DNA of 64,000 nt from Flavobacterium lotistagni (GTDB lineage: Bacteria > Bacteroidota > Bacteroidia > Flavobacteriales > Flavobacteriaceae): positions 1 through 64,000 of the forward strand of contig NZ_JAAJBU010000002.1 of the NCBI RefSeq assembly GCF_011392125.1. The letters run 5' to 3'. Shown here one piece after another: positions 26,102 through 35,133 of this stretch; position 1 is the stretch's first letter; each line of letters starts with the position of its first letter. Made by a program: the position numbers and the translations under genes. The notes beneath the pieces are model-generated. The model did not search any database. It saw nothing but the letters and a program-made list of their open reading frames with translations, and was not told the DNA's origin.

Positions 26102-27973
26102 ATGTCGAGCATCATCCAATTACTTCCTGACCATGTTGCCAACCAAATCGCTGCCGGTGAAGTGGTGCAACGCCCAGCATCGGTAGTGAAAGAGTTGCTC
26201 GAAAACGCAGTCGACGCCAAGGCTTCCGAAATAAAACTCATCATCAAAGACGCTGGAAAAACACTGATTCAGGTAGTCGATAATGGTGTTGGGATGAGTG
26301 TCACCGATGCGCGTTTGTGTTTCGAGAGGCACGCTACGTCAAAAATCCGCAAAGCTGAAGATTTATTCCAACTGCACACCAAAGGGTTTCGCGGGGAAGC
26401 ATTAGCCTCTATCGCAGCCATCGCACACATCGAGCTAAAAACCAAGCAAGAGCAAGACGAACTCGGCACACACCTCATTATCGAAGGCAGTAAATTCCTT
26501 TCGCAAGAAGAAGCCGTGTTGCCTAAAGGCACTTCGTTTTCGGTGAAGAATTTGTTTTTCAATATACCTGCCCGACGCAATTTCTTGAAATCCGACACGA
26601 TTGAGTTTCGTCATATTGTAGATGAATTCCAGCGTGTGGCGCTTGCCCATCCGCAGATTCACTTTTCGTTCTACCACAACGGCAGCGAAGTTTATATCTT
26701 ACCTCAGAGCAATCCTCGGCAACGCATTGTGACTATTTTTGCTGGTAAAACCAATGAGAAACTTGTTCCGGTTCAAGAAGAAACTGACATCCTGAAAATC
26801 GACGGTTTTGTCGGCAAGCCTGAATTCTCTAAAAAAAACAAAGGCGAACAATTCTTCTTTGTCAACGACCGATTCATCAAAAGCGGTTATTTGCACCATG
26901 CCTTAATGAATGCTTATGAAGGTTTGCTCAAGGAAGGCGCGCAACCGAGTTATTTCTTGTTTCTGAACGTTCCGCCGCAGTCCATCGACATCAACATCCA
27001 TCCAACCAAAACTGAAATCAAATTCGACGACGAGCAAGCACTATACGCCATTTTACGCGCTTCGGTTAAACACAGCTTAGGACAATTCAATGTAGCCCCG
27101 GTGCTCGATTTCGACCGCGATGCCAACCTCGACACACCTTACCATTATAAAAACGCTGAAGTTACTTATCCGACCATTCAAGTTGATAGTAATTTCAACC
27201 CATTTGCTCAGGAAAAATCGGCTTCTTACAGCGACAAAGCCAAAATCAAAAAACAACACCATTACGAGAAAGAGCGCCCAATGCCAACTTGGGAAAGTTT
27301 GTACGTAGGCTTGAAAGACGACACCGACAGTATTGCCGAATCTTCGGGTATGCAATTCGAAAGTGAAGAGATAACGACCTCATTATTTGAAAATCAAGAC
27401 CCTGAACCTCAAGGCAATAAAACGTATCAAATTCAACGAAAATATATCGTCAACCCAATCAAATCAGGTATGCTCATCGTGAATCAGAACCGTGCCCACC
27501 AACGCATTCTGTATGAGCAATTCCTTGGAAATATGACTTTACAACAAGCAAATAGCCAACGGTTGTTGTTTCCTTTGCAATTGCATTTCCCAAGTCACGA
27601 ATTGCATCTGATTCGTGAGTTGCAGCCCGCTTTGACCAGTACAGGTTTTCATTTTGAAGAAGATACACAAGATGTGACTATTTCAGGCATTCCGGCCAAT
27701 GTTACTGAAAGTGAAGTGCGGAGTTTGCTGGAAGAATTGCTGCGTGACTTGCAAGATGGTATTCCCGGCAACAGTTTTAGTCAGAGCGATACTATTGCCA
27801 AGTCTATGGCTAGAAGCCTCGCGGTAAAAAACGGTGCTTACTTGAGTGAAAAAGAGCAAGAAAACCTAATCAATGGTTTGTTTGCCTGCAAAGAACCCGA
27901 CGTTTCACCTTTTCAAAAACCTACTTTCATCACGATGCGGGTGGAAGATTTAGATAAAAAATTCGCGCTATGA
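26102..27973 (+). CDS. mutL: DNA mismatch repair protein MutL
   Basis: The 623-residue protein has the GHKL ATPase N-terminus (VANQIAAGEVVQRPASVVKELLENAVDA; DNGVGM; TKGFRGEALASI) and a C-terminal dimerisation domain. In endonuclease-type MutL the C-terminal domain carries DQHA(X)2E(X)4E and CPHGRP-like metal sites. Here the equivalents read NQNRAHQRILYE (residues 461-472) and SPFQKP (602-607). The key Asp, His, Glu and Cys are gone, so nicking activity is unlikely. It probably acts with MutS in mismatch repair. Its TGA overlaps the rhomboid start by 4 bp. Confidence 0.96.
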   Translation: MSSIIQLLPDHVANQIAAGEVVQRPASVVKELLENAVDAKASEIKLIIKDAGKTLIQVVDNGVGMSVTDARLCFERHATSKIRKAEDLFQLHTKGFRGEALASIAAIAHIELKTKQEQDELGTHLIIEGSKFLSQEEAVLPKGTSFSVKNLFFNIPARRNFLKSDTIEFRHIVDEFQRVALAHPQIHFSFYHNGSEVYILPQSNPRQRIVTIFAGKTNEKLVPVQEETDILKIDGFVGKPEFSKKNKGEQFFFVNDRFIKSGYLHHALMNAYEGLLKEGAQPSYFLFLNVPPQSIDINIHPTKTEIKFDDEQALYAILRASVKHSLGQFNVAPVLDFDRDANLDTPYHYKNAEVTYPTIQVDSNFNPFAQEKSASYSDKAKIKKQHHYEKERPMPTWESLYVGLKDDTDSIAESSGMQFESEEITTSLFENQDPEPQGNKTYQIQRKYIVNPIKSGMLIVNQNRAHQRILYEQFLGNMTLQQANSQRLLFPLQLHFPSHELHLIRELQPALTSTGFHFEEDTQDVTISGIPANVTESEVRSLLEELLRDLQDGIPGNSFSQSDTIAKSMARSLAVKNGAYLSEKEQENLINGLFACKEPDVSPFQKPTFITMRVEDLDKKFAL

Positions 27974-28719
27974 TGCAGATTACCCCAACGGTCAAGCAAT
28001 TGCTGATTATTAATATTTTGTTTTTTATCGGCTCACAAATGGTAGGCGAACAGGCGTACAATGTTCTTTCGCTTTTCTTTTTTGAAAACGACAAATTCCA
28101 GTACTGGCAACCGCTTTCTCATATGTTCATGCACGGAGGTATTATGCATATTGTTTTCAACATGTTTGCATTGTATTCGTTCGGCTCTGCACTGGAGCAC
28201 TTTTGGGGCGGCAAAAAATTCTTGTTCTTCTATATTTCCTGTGGTTTGGGTTCGGCAATCCTACATACTTTAGTTAACTATCTGGTATTCCATCAAGGGT
28301 TGAATACCTTAATCGAGGCCGGTTTTAAGCCAGATGAAATCTACGGTTTGCTCAATCAGGAACAAATGGACACGCGTTGGATTGAAACTCTAGGAAATTC
28401 CGGATTACAAAACTTTACTAGTGCTTTTGCTTCGCCGGCCGTTGGTGCATCAGGAGCAATCTATGGCCTTCTAGTGGCTTTCGCTTTCATGGTTCCGAAC
28501 GCAGAACTCGCGCTAATGTTTATTCCAGTTCCTATTAAAGCCAAGTATTTTGTGCCCGGCTTGCTTTGCTTGGATTTGTTTTTAGGTCTTAAAGGAAATT
28601 CGATTTTCGGAGGCGGAACCGGCATCGCCCATTTCGCGCATATTGGCGGCGCCTTAGTTGGTTTTTTGATGATGTGGTACTGGAAGAAAGACCAATTCAG
28701 GAACAACCGTTGGAATTAA
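27970..28719 (+). CDS. Rhomboid family intramembrane serine protease (first of two)
   Basis: This 249-residue polytopic membrane protein has the rhomboid HxxxN region HMFMHGGIMHIVFNMFAL, the catalytic Ser161 in GASGAIYG and the catalytic His224 in AHIGGALVG. The active site therefore looks intact. Substrates are unknown. The gene starts inside the mutL stop (ATGATG; the second ATG at 27973 is an alternative start). The second rhomboid gene begins 49 bp downstream. Confidence 0.93.
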   Translation: MMQITPTVKQLLIINILFFIGSQMVGEQAYNVLSLFFFENDKFQYWQPLSHMFMHGGIMHIVFNMFALYSFGSALEHFWGGKKFLFFYISCGLGSAILHTLVNYLVFHQGLNTLIEAGFKPDEIYGLLNQEQMDTRWIETLGNSGLQNFTSAFASPAVGASGAIYGLLVAFAFMVPNAELALMFIPVPIKAKYFVPGLLCLDLFLGLKGNSIFGGGTGIAHFAHIGGALVGFLMMWYWKKDQFRNNRWN

Positions 28720-28768
28720 TATAGTCAGGCGTTAGTATTGAGATTTCACTGCTAAAAACCAAATAACC

Positions 28769-29638
28769 ATGAACATTTTAGACGATTTAAAAATGCAATA
28801 CAAATTGGGCGGTTTCGAACAGAAGCTGATCTATTGGAATTGTGGTGTTTTCTTGTTGTCGATTTTGTTTTTCTACCAATTTAGGTTCGGTTTTTTCAAT
28901 TATCCGAATTGGTTGGCGTTGTCCTCTGATATTACCCAATGGATTTATAAACCCTGGACATTACTAACTTATTTCTTTTTCCACGCCGGTTTTTTTCATT
29001 TGTTGTTCAATATGATGGTCCTTAACTTTGCGGGCCGGCTGTTCCTGACGTTTTTCAACCAACAGCAACTTTTGGGCTTGTATTTACTTAGCGGCATTTT
29101 CGCAGGTTTGGCTTTTGTAATACTCTATCCGGTTTTAAGTGCAGGGAATACTTCTTCAATTGTTGGCGCTTCGGGAGCCATTATGGCGGTTCTCGTGGCA
29201 ACAGCTACTTACTCGCCTTTCATGAACTTGCGTTTACTGCTCATCGGCAATGTCAAATTGTGGCAACTGACCTTTGTGATATTATTGCTGGATTTGATCC
29301 AGATTTTTACTGAAAATACCGGTGGACATATCGCGCATCTTTCCGGCGCATTTTTCGGATTTATATACATCAAACTGCTCCAAAACGGAACTGATTTAAG
29401 CAAAATCGTCAGCGTAATTACCGGTTTGTTTGCAGCCCGAAACCAGAAGAAAAGTACACCGTTCAAAAAAGTACACCGCAACACCGACAAACCTCAAAAC
29501 CGTGTTTCAAAAATTGTAACTAAAGACAAAACACAACAACAAATCGACGAAATTCTGGATAAAATCAGTAAATCGGGTTACGACAGCCTGACCAAAGACG
29601 AAAAGGAATTTCTATTCAAAGCCGGAAAACAGGAATGA
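28769..29638 (+). CDS. Rhomboid family intramembrane serine protease (second), with C-terminal soluble tail
   Basis: The 289-residue protein has about six membrane segments with the motifs FFHAGFFHLLFNM, GASGAIMAV (Ser135) and AHLSGAFFG (His190), so the dyad is present. A soluble tail of about 75 residues follows. It holds a basic stretch and then a conserved helical segment (QQIDEILDKISKSGYDSLTKDE), found as a domain at the end of many Bacteroidota rhomboids. Its stop overlaps the next start by 4 bp. Confidence 0.92.
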   Translation: MNILDDLKMQYKLGGFEQKLIYWNCGVFLLSILFFYQFRFGFFNYPNWLALSSDITQWIYKPWTLLTYFFFHAGFFHLLFNMMVLNFAGRLFLTFFNQQQLLGLYLLSGIFAGLAFVILYPVLSAGNTSSIVGASGAIMAVLVATATYSPFMNLRLLLIGNVKLWQLTFVILLLDLIQIFTENTGGHIAHLSGAFFGFIYIKLLQNGTDLSKIVSVITGLFAARNQKKSTPFKKVHRNTDKPQNRVSKIVTKDKTQQQIDEILDKISKSGYDSLTKDEKEFLFKAGKQE

Positions 29639-30684
29639 AGCAACTCTCTTGGTTCAATAAAGGCATGTTTTTTTCCAATATAGTGTTGGCTGTATTGACT
29701 TTCCTTGCTTACGTGTTACCTTTCCTTGCGCCGAAATTATTTCCATTTTTGGCAGTACTCACCTTGGTTTTGCCGCTCTTATTAATCTTCAACGGATTGT
29801 TTTTCATCTATTGGCTGATCCAATTCAAAAAACAAATCTTGCTTTCCGCGTTGGTATTGTTGCTCGGCATTACCTTTATCAATAAGTTCTACAAATTCTC
29901 TTCGATTGACTTGCCCAGAACAGACAAAGATTTTACGGTAATGAGTTACAATGTGCGGCTGTTTAACCTGTTCAATTGGCTGCCCGACACAGACGTTGTC
30001 GCCTACATCAAAACCTTCATCAACGATAAAAATCCCGACATTCTTTGCATTCAGGAATATTCCGAAGGCGCTAAAATCGATTTGAAAGTATATCCTTATC
30101 GCTATATCAACATGCAGGGCAACCAAATCAAATCCGGGCTGGCGATTTTTTCGAAATTCCCGATTATAGACGAGGGCCATTTGGCGTTTCCTAAATCAAA
30201 CAACAGTGCCATTTTCGCCGATATCAAAAAAGGAAAAGACATTCTCCGCGTGTACAATATGCAATTGCAATCGATTAAGATATCGCCAGACGTAAACGAA
30301 ATTTCCGAGAATATTGACGAAATCAACCAGCAGAAATCACAATTAGTTTTTAACCGTATCAGCATTGCTTTTCGAAAACAGCAGCAACAGGCGGAGATTG
30401 TGATGAACCATAAAAACCGTTGTGATTTTCCGGTGATTATTTGCGGCGACATGAACAACAGCGCTTATTCGTACGTTTATCGCAGTATCAAAGGAACCTT
30501 AAAAGACGCTTTTGAGGAAGCCGGAAGTGGTTTTGGCAACACCTACCATTTTAAATACTATCCGGCGCGCATCGACTACATTTTTGCCGACAGCAGCATG
30601 AAAGTCAAGAGTTTTGAGAGTTTTCCGGATTTTGTGAATTCAGACCACTACCCGATTATGACCAGGCTTCAAATTGAGGAATAA
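29635..30684 (+). CDS. Endonuclease/exonuclease/phosphatase family membrane protein
   Basis: The 349-residue protein has an N-terminal membrane region (three hydrophobic segments within residues 1-85) and a catalytic EEP-fold domain. Visible motifs are VMSYNVRLFN, DILCIQEY with the metal-binding Glu, ICGDMNNSAYS, IDYIFAD and the final NSDHYPIM with the catalytic His. The active site probably faces the periplasm. Phosphodiesters such as nucleic acid or lipid head groups are possible substrates; neither is shown. It is the last gene of the mutL-rhomboid unit. Confidence 0.87.
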   Translation: MKQLSWFNKGMFFSNIVLAVLTFLAYVLPFLAPKLFPFLAVLTLVLPLLLIFNGLFFIYWLIQFKKQILLSALVLLLGITFINKFYKFSSIDLPRTDKDFTVMSYNVRLFNLFNWLPDTDVVAYIKTFINDKNPDILCIQEYSEGAKIDLKVYPYRYINMQGNQIKSGLAIFSKFPIIDEGHLAFPKSNNSAIFADIKKGKDILRVYNMQLQSIKISPDVNEISENIDEINQQKSQLVFNRISIAFRKQQQQAEIVMNHKNRCDFPVIICGDMNNSAYSYVYRSIKGTLKDAFEEAGSGFGNTYHFKYYPARIDYIFADSSMKVKSFESFPDFVNSDHYPIMTRLQIEE

Positions 30685-30685
30685 C

Positions 30686-31300
30686 TTAAAGCGTTTGCTT
30701 TTTTAGGTAATCTAGCGCATAACGGCCTTCATTGAACAACAAATCGAGTATGCTTAAATTATTGAGATAACCATGCTTTTCGCCGAAAACTTGCGTGTAT
30801 GGGTCGAAAACAGCCGTGTCTTTCTTGCCGTTTGCTAAATTCCGCAAATCTTTAAAATCGGGCGCATCATGGAAATACTCAGCGGTCTGCTTGTACTCAA
30901 ACGGCATGGCCAAACATTTGGATACAATGTCCATAGTTTCGAGATTCAAGTCCATCAGAAACGTGTGCTTCTTGGTAAAAATCGGCGTGATGGCATCTTC
31001 GAAATATTCGAAAAAAGGAGAAGTTCTGTAGGCTGCTTCGAGTGATTTAAAATGTTGTTTCTGCCAGTCAAAAGCCGTTTCCAGTTTCACGTCTTTGGTT
31101 TTCTGGTGCGCTTCTTTGGTGTGTTTGATCGGAATATTCAACAGTTGTATACCATTCGGGCTGTAAATCATCATCCTATTGCGATTGGTTTGCTTCTGGA
31201 AATTGTCGTCCATCTCAAGGGTGATCGAATCGGCCTGAGCCATCGCTACAAAATGACTGATGGATGGGAAATAAGTCGGATGAATGAGAATGTTGTTCAT
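30686..31300 (-). CDS. WbqC family protein
   Basis: The product has 204 residues from the ATG at 31300; the codon before it is TTG and less likely to start translation. The sequence matches the WbqC-like family (ILIHPTYFPSISHFVAMAQ; FQKQTNRNRMMIYSPNGIQLLNIPI; DWQKQHFKSLEAAYRTSPFFEYF). Family members occur near polysaccharide genes and lack a defined activity. It ends 1 bp after the convergent EEP-family gene and follows lepB by 80 bp on the same strand. Confidence 0.87.
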   Translation of the reverse strand: MNNILIHPTYFPSISHFVAMAQADSITLEMDDNFQKQTNRNRMMIYSPNGIQLLNIPIKHTKEAHQKTKDVKLETAFDWQKQHFKSLEAAYRTSPFFEYFEDAITPIFTKKHTFLMDLNLETMDIVSKCLAMPFEYKQTAEYFHDAPDFKDLRNLANGKKDTAVFDPYTQVFGEKHGYLNNLSILDLLFNEGRYALDYLKKQTL

Positions 31301-31317
31301 CAAAAACGATATTTAAT

Positions 31318-31371
31318 ACAGATTGCACAGACTTCCACGGATATAATCTGTGTTAATCTGTGCAATCTGTG
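31318..31371. repeat. AATCTGTG direct repeats within a 14-bp inverted repeat
   Basis: A 14-bp perfect inverted repeat (31318-31331 with 31357-31370) encloses 25 bases. Its right side holds AATCTGTG three times (31345, 31355, 31364). It fills the gap between lepB and wbqC. The hairpin could attenuate read-through. Confidence 0.7.
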
Positions 31372-31380
31372 TTTGCCTTT

Positions 31381-32931
31381 TTAATTGTTGGTTTCTTTCT
31401 CTTTCTTCTTATTCAGATAGGTAGTGATCCCAAAATAAGCTGCCAAAGCAATCAAAAAGAACTTGAAATAAGAATAAGGTTGTCCATCGCCGCCCACGGT
31501 AGTAAACATTCGCTCCCAACGGATTTTATTCAAACCGCTTCCGTGCGAATCCAAACTCATCCATATAAAAACCGGCTTTCCAACAATGTGGTTCTCCGGC
31601 ACATAACCCCAATAACGGCTATCTTCAGAGTTGTGGCGGTTGTCTCCCATCATCCAATAATAATTTTGTTTAAAGGTGTATGAAGTAGCGACCTTGCCGT
31701 TGATTCGGATTTCATTGCCGCTCACTTTTAAGTCGTTGCCTTCATATTCAGTGATGATTCTCTTGTAAAAAGGCAAAATCTCTTTATTAAGGGCTACAGT
31801 TTTTCCGGCTTCAGGAATGTAAATCGGCCCGTAATTGTCTTTGTTCCAACCGTTGGAAACTTGCGGAAACACGGTCGGTTCGGGCTCATGTGCAATATTT
31901 CGAACAATATTGTTGACTATCGGATTGCTTTTCAAACGCGCTGCAGATTCAGTCGTTAAGGCAGAAAACAAGAAAGTGTTTGGTGAAGTCTGATATACGC
32001 CATCGGTAATATTCAAATCTTTCACGATGTAAGTCGGGTCAAAAGAAGAACCATTTGTGGTCACGGTGTAAGAATATTGCGGCTTGGCCCTTTCCGGTAG
32101 CGCCAACTCTTTACCGTTGATAAACACAACGCCGTCTTTGATCTGCAACATATCGCCCGGCGTTCCCTGACATCTCTTCACATAATTTGATTTTTTGTCG
32201 ATCGGTTTATCCGCTTTGCGTTTAGAAGTGTCAAAGAACTTATACACCGTATCGACCGGCCAGTTGAAAACCACAATATCATTCTTCTCGATTTGCTGCA
32301 AGCCCGGAAAACGGAAATAAGGCAACTGCGGCTTGTTCAGATACGATTTCTTGTGCAGCACCGGAATGGTGTCATGAACCATCGGCATCGCTACGGTAGT
32401 CATAGGAACGCGCGCGCCGTAATGGAATTTACTCACAAAAAGAAAATCTCCGACCAGTAAAGATTTCTCCAACGAAGAAGTCGGAATCGTGTAAGGTTGC
32501 ATCACATAAGTGTGCACAATCGTCGCCACAACAATCGCAAATAGTAATGAACTGATTGTGTCAGCACCTTTATTGGTCGGAATCAAGCTTCGGTTCGGAA
32601 TGTGATTCAAAGGCTGTGTGTAATTCACGTAAGCCACATACAAACCCAAGGTTGCTATGGCAAGAATGGTATCCGTAGTAGAATTTTTTCCGAAACTGCG
32701 AATTGTTTCTACCCAAACCACCGGAAACATAATCAGGTTGACGATGGGCACAAATAATAGGATTGTCCACCAAGTCGGGCGGTTGATGATTTTCATTAAA
32801 ACGATAGCATTGTAAATCGGAACAGCAGCTTCCCAGCGTTTGCGACCGGCGGCTTCATAAATTTTCCAGGTTCCGATGAAATGAACTACTTGAAGAATCA
32901 GAAAAAAAACAAACCATTGAAATATTGTCAT
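31381..32931 (-). CDS. lepB: Signal peptidase I (extended form)
   Basis: The enzyme removes signal peptides of Sec substrates at the inner membrane. The 516-residue protein has three or four N-terminal membrane segments before the catalytic part. The Ser nucleophile is about residue 153 (IPTSSLEKSLLVGD) and the general-base Lys is about residue 252 (YVKRCQGTPGD). The box GDNRHNSEDSRYWGYV is present. Length exceeds E. coli LepB (324) because of the extra N-terminal region and a long insert between catalytic boxes, a known Bacteroidota form. It follows dapB by 35 bp. Confidence 0.93.
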   Translation of the reverse strand: MTIFQWFVFFLILQVVHFIGTWKIYEAAGRKRWEAAVPIYNAIVLMKIINRPTWWTILLFVPIVNLIMFPVVWVETIRSFGKNSTTDTILAIATLGLYVAYVNYTQPLNHIPNRSLIPTNKGADTISSLLFAIVVATIVHTYVMQPYTIPTSSLEKSLLVGDFLFVSKFHYGARVPMTTVAMPMVHDTIPVLHKKSYLNKPQLPYFRFPGLQQIEKNDIVVFNWPVDTVYKFFDTSKRKADKPIDKKSNYVKRCQGTPGDMLQIKDGVVFINGKELALPERAKPQYSYTVTTNGSSFDPTYIVKDLNITDGVYQTSPNTFLFSALTTESAARLKSNPIVNNIVRNIAHEPEPTVFPQVSNGWNKDNYGPIYIPEAGKTVALNKEILPFYKRIITEYEGNDLKVSGNEIRINGKVATSYTFKQNYYWMMGDNRHNSEDSRYWGYVPENHIVGKPVFIWMSLDSHGSGLNKIRWERMFTTVGGDGQPYSYFKFFLIALAAYFGITTYLNKKKEKETNN

Positions 32932-32966
32932 GACCTCTACTCTGTTATTAGGTTATTCGTTCTATT

Positions 32967-33671
32967 TTATTTGTCTAAATTTAATACATCTTTCATTGTA
33001 AAAACACCGGTTTTCCCGACAATCCACTCTGCCGCTAATACAGCACCTAAGGCAAACCCTTCGCGATTGTGTGCCGTATGCTTAATTTCAATGGAATCGA
33101 CTTCGGAATGGTAAACCACGGTGTGCGTTCCGGGAACGTTTTCGATTCTCTTGGCTTCAATAAGCAACTCATCTTCCTTGGCATTTTCCAACGTCCAACT
33201 GGAATAATTGGAATGGTCGATAATTTCTTTAGCCAAAGTAATAGCTGTTCCACTGGGCGCATCGAGCTTTTGTGTGTGATGAATCTCTTGCATTGAAACC
33301 TTATAAGCATCAAACTTCGACATCATTTTAGCCAGATACGAATTCAATTCAAAAAACAAGTTCACACCCAAACTGAAGTTCGATCCGTATATAAAAGCGC
33401 CGTTATTATTTTTACAAAAAGTCACCATTTTCTCGTAATCAGCCAGCCAGCCAGTGGTTCCTGAAACTACCGGCACGTTAGTAAGCAAACATTGCGAAAT
33501 GTTACCAACTGCGGCATCGGGAATACTAAAATCAATCGCAACATCCGCATTCTCAAGGCCTTCAAAACTGTCATTACTGGTTTTTCTGAGCACAATTTCA
33601 TGGCCGCGAGAAAGCGCTATCCGCTCAATCACCTTTCCCATTTTTCCGTAACCGAGTAGTGCTATTCTCAT
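32967..33671 (-). CDS. dapB: 4-hydroxy-tetrahydrodipicolinate reductase
   Basis: This NAD(P)H enzyme acts in lysine and diaminopimelate synthesis, supplying peptidoglycan. The 234-residue protein has the dinucleotide site LLGYGKMGKVIE, the segment VSGTTGW and the substrate-site motif HHTQKLDAPSGTA. It is slightly shorter than enterobacterial DapB (273), typical of the Bacteroidota form. It overlaps the DUF5683 gene by 4 bp. Confidence 0.94.
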   Translation of the reverse strand: MRIALLGYGKMGKVIERIALSRGHEIVLRKTSNDSFEGLENADVAIDFSIPDAAVGNISQCLLTNVPVVSGTTGWLADYEKMVTFCKNNNGAFIYGSNFSLGVNLFFELNSYLAKMMSKFDAYKVSMQEIHHTQKLDAPSGTAITLAKEIIDHSNYSSWTLENAKEDELLIEAKRIENVPGTHTVVYHSEVDSIEIKHTAHNREGFALGAVLAAEWIVGKTGVFTMKDVLNLDK

Positions 33672-34231
33672 TTGAAAGTATAATTTAAAGCGAGCCCAAA
33701 AGTAGGCTTGTTGTAACGTTCATCTGGGCGCACATCGGTACGCAATGACAAATTATCGTTCACGTTGAATTGCCCTAAGTGCGCATCCACGTTGGCATCG
33801 ATGATATTCAAAGCATAAAAACCGATGGTGAGCAGCATGGACAAATCCCGATTTCTGCGATAAAAACGTTGGGCTTCAATCAATCTGGAATCGTCGAGAT
33901 AATCGTATTTCGGATCGGGGTTTCCGGCCAAACGCGCTTTATACGCATCTCGAAATTCGTGGTATTTATTATTGTTGGTGGTATAAAAATAAAGTGTCGC
34001 TCCCAAAGCGCCATAGACAATTGGTATTTTCCAATATTTTTTGTTGTAAGCCTGCCCCAAACCTGGCAAAATAGCAGAATAAAAAGCGGCTTTCGCTGGT
34101 GCTAGCGGGTTGATGTCTTTGTCTTTGACCGAATCTTTGGTAATCAATACAGGCGTGTCTTTCTCCTGGCCGAAAACAATTTGGTTTCCGCCATACAAAA
34201 ACAGCAGCAGTATGGCTACATACCGCAACAC
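33668..34231 (-). CDS. DUF5683 domain protein
   Basis: The 187-residue exported protein starts at GTG (34231), immediately after the parB stop. A signal peptide spans about residues 1-21 (VAILLLFLYGGNQIVFG). The domain has PAKAAFYSAILPGLGQAYNKKYWKIPIVYGALGATLYFY, a membrane-associated glycine-rich segment, and a predicted second hydrophobic helix. Function is unknown; it is typically found in this par-dap-lep order in the phylum. Confidence 0.87.
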   Translation of the reverse strand: MLRYVAILLLFLYGGNQIVFGQEKDTPVLITKDSVKDKDINPLAPAKAAFYSAILPGLGQAYNKKYWKIPIVYGALGATLYFYTTNNNKYHEFRDAYKARLAGNPDPKYDYLDDSRLIEAQRFYRRNRDLSMLLTIGFYALNIIDANVDAHLGQFNVNDNLSLRTDVRPDERYNKPTFGLALNYTFK

Positions 34232-35128
34232 TTAGCCTTTAATCAGTTTAATAATCCGGTGGAAATCTTCCTCAGAATGAAAAGGAATCGTGATTTTTCC
34301 TTTACCGCCGGCCATTTTGATATCGACTTTGGCTCCGAAATAACCTGAAATGGCTTTCTTTTCTTCGTCGGCAATCGTAAAATTAGAAGCTTTAGGCGCT
34401 TTTTTGGCAGTAGGTTTCAAACTGTCTTGGTAGTTTTTCACGAGCGCTTCAGTTTCGCGTACCGACAAGTTTTGGCTGACGATTTTTTGGTAAATATCGG
34501 CCTGTATGTCTTGGTCTTCGATATTAATAATCGCACGGCCGTGGCCCATACTGATAAACCCGTCACGGATTCCGGTTTGGATAATCGGGTCGAGTTTGAG
34601 CAAACGCAAATAGTTGGCAATCGTAGAACGCTTTTTCCCGACACGCTCGCTCATTTGTTCTTGGGTGAGTTGGATTTCGTCAATCAAACGTTGGTAAGAC
34701 AGCGCGATTTCAATAGGGTCAAGGTCGTGTCTTTGGATGTTCTCCACGAGCGCCATCTCTAGCGATTCCTGGTCGTTCGCAATTCTGATGTACGCCGGAA
34801 TAGTAGCCAACTTATTGATTTTCGAAGCGCGCAAACGGCGTTCCCCGGAAATCAACTGGTATTTATTGAAGTCTAATTTACGAACGGTAATCGGTTGAAT
34901 CACACCCAATTCACGGATGGAAACCGCCAATTCCTGAAGTGCTTCTTCGTTGAAATTGCTTCTCGGCTGGAACGGGTTGATTTCAATAGCATCGATGTCG
35001 AGTTCGATGATATTCCCGACTACTTTGTCGGCGTTTTTATCGTTGACCGATTGGATATTGTTTTCAGGATCTTTCAACAAGGCAGATAATCCTCTTCCCA
35101 ACGCCTGTTTTTTGACTGCTTGTGACAT
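34232..35128 (-). CDS. parB: Chromosome partitioning protein ParB
   Basis: ParB is a CTP-dependent clamp that loads at parS and drives origin segregation with ParA. The 298-residue protein has the N-terminal domain with NPFQPRSNF and GERRLRASK (CTP-binding box). A helix-turn-helix follows (LTQEQMSERVGKKRSTIANYLRLLKL), then a C-terminal dimer domain. It is 5 bp downstream of parA. No perfect parS is present near the operon; the best candidate is at 54251. Confidence 0.95.
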   Translation of the reverse strand: MSQAVKKQALGRGLSALLKDPENNIQSVNDKNADKVVGNIIELDIDAIEINPFQPRSNFNEEALQELAVSIRELGVIQPITVRKLDFNKYQLISGERRLRASKINKLATIPAYIRIANDQESLEMALVENIQRHDLDPIEIALSYQRLIDEIQLTQEQMSERVGKKRSTIANYLRLLKLDPIIQTGIRDGFISMGHGRAIINIEDQDIQADIYQKIVSQNLSVRETEALVKNYQDSLKPTAKKAPKASNFTIADEEKKAISGYFGAKVDIKMAGGKGKITIPFHSEEDFHRIIKLIKG

Positions 35129-35133
35129 AAATC

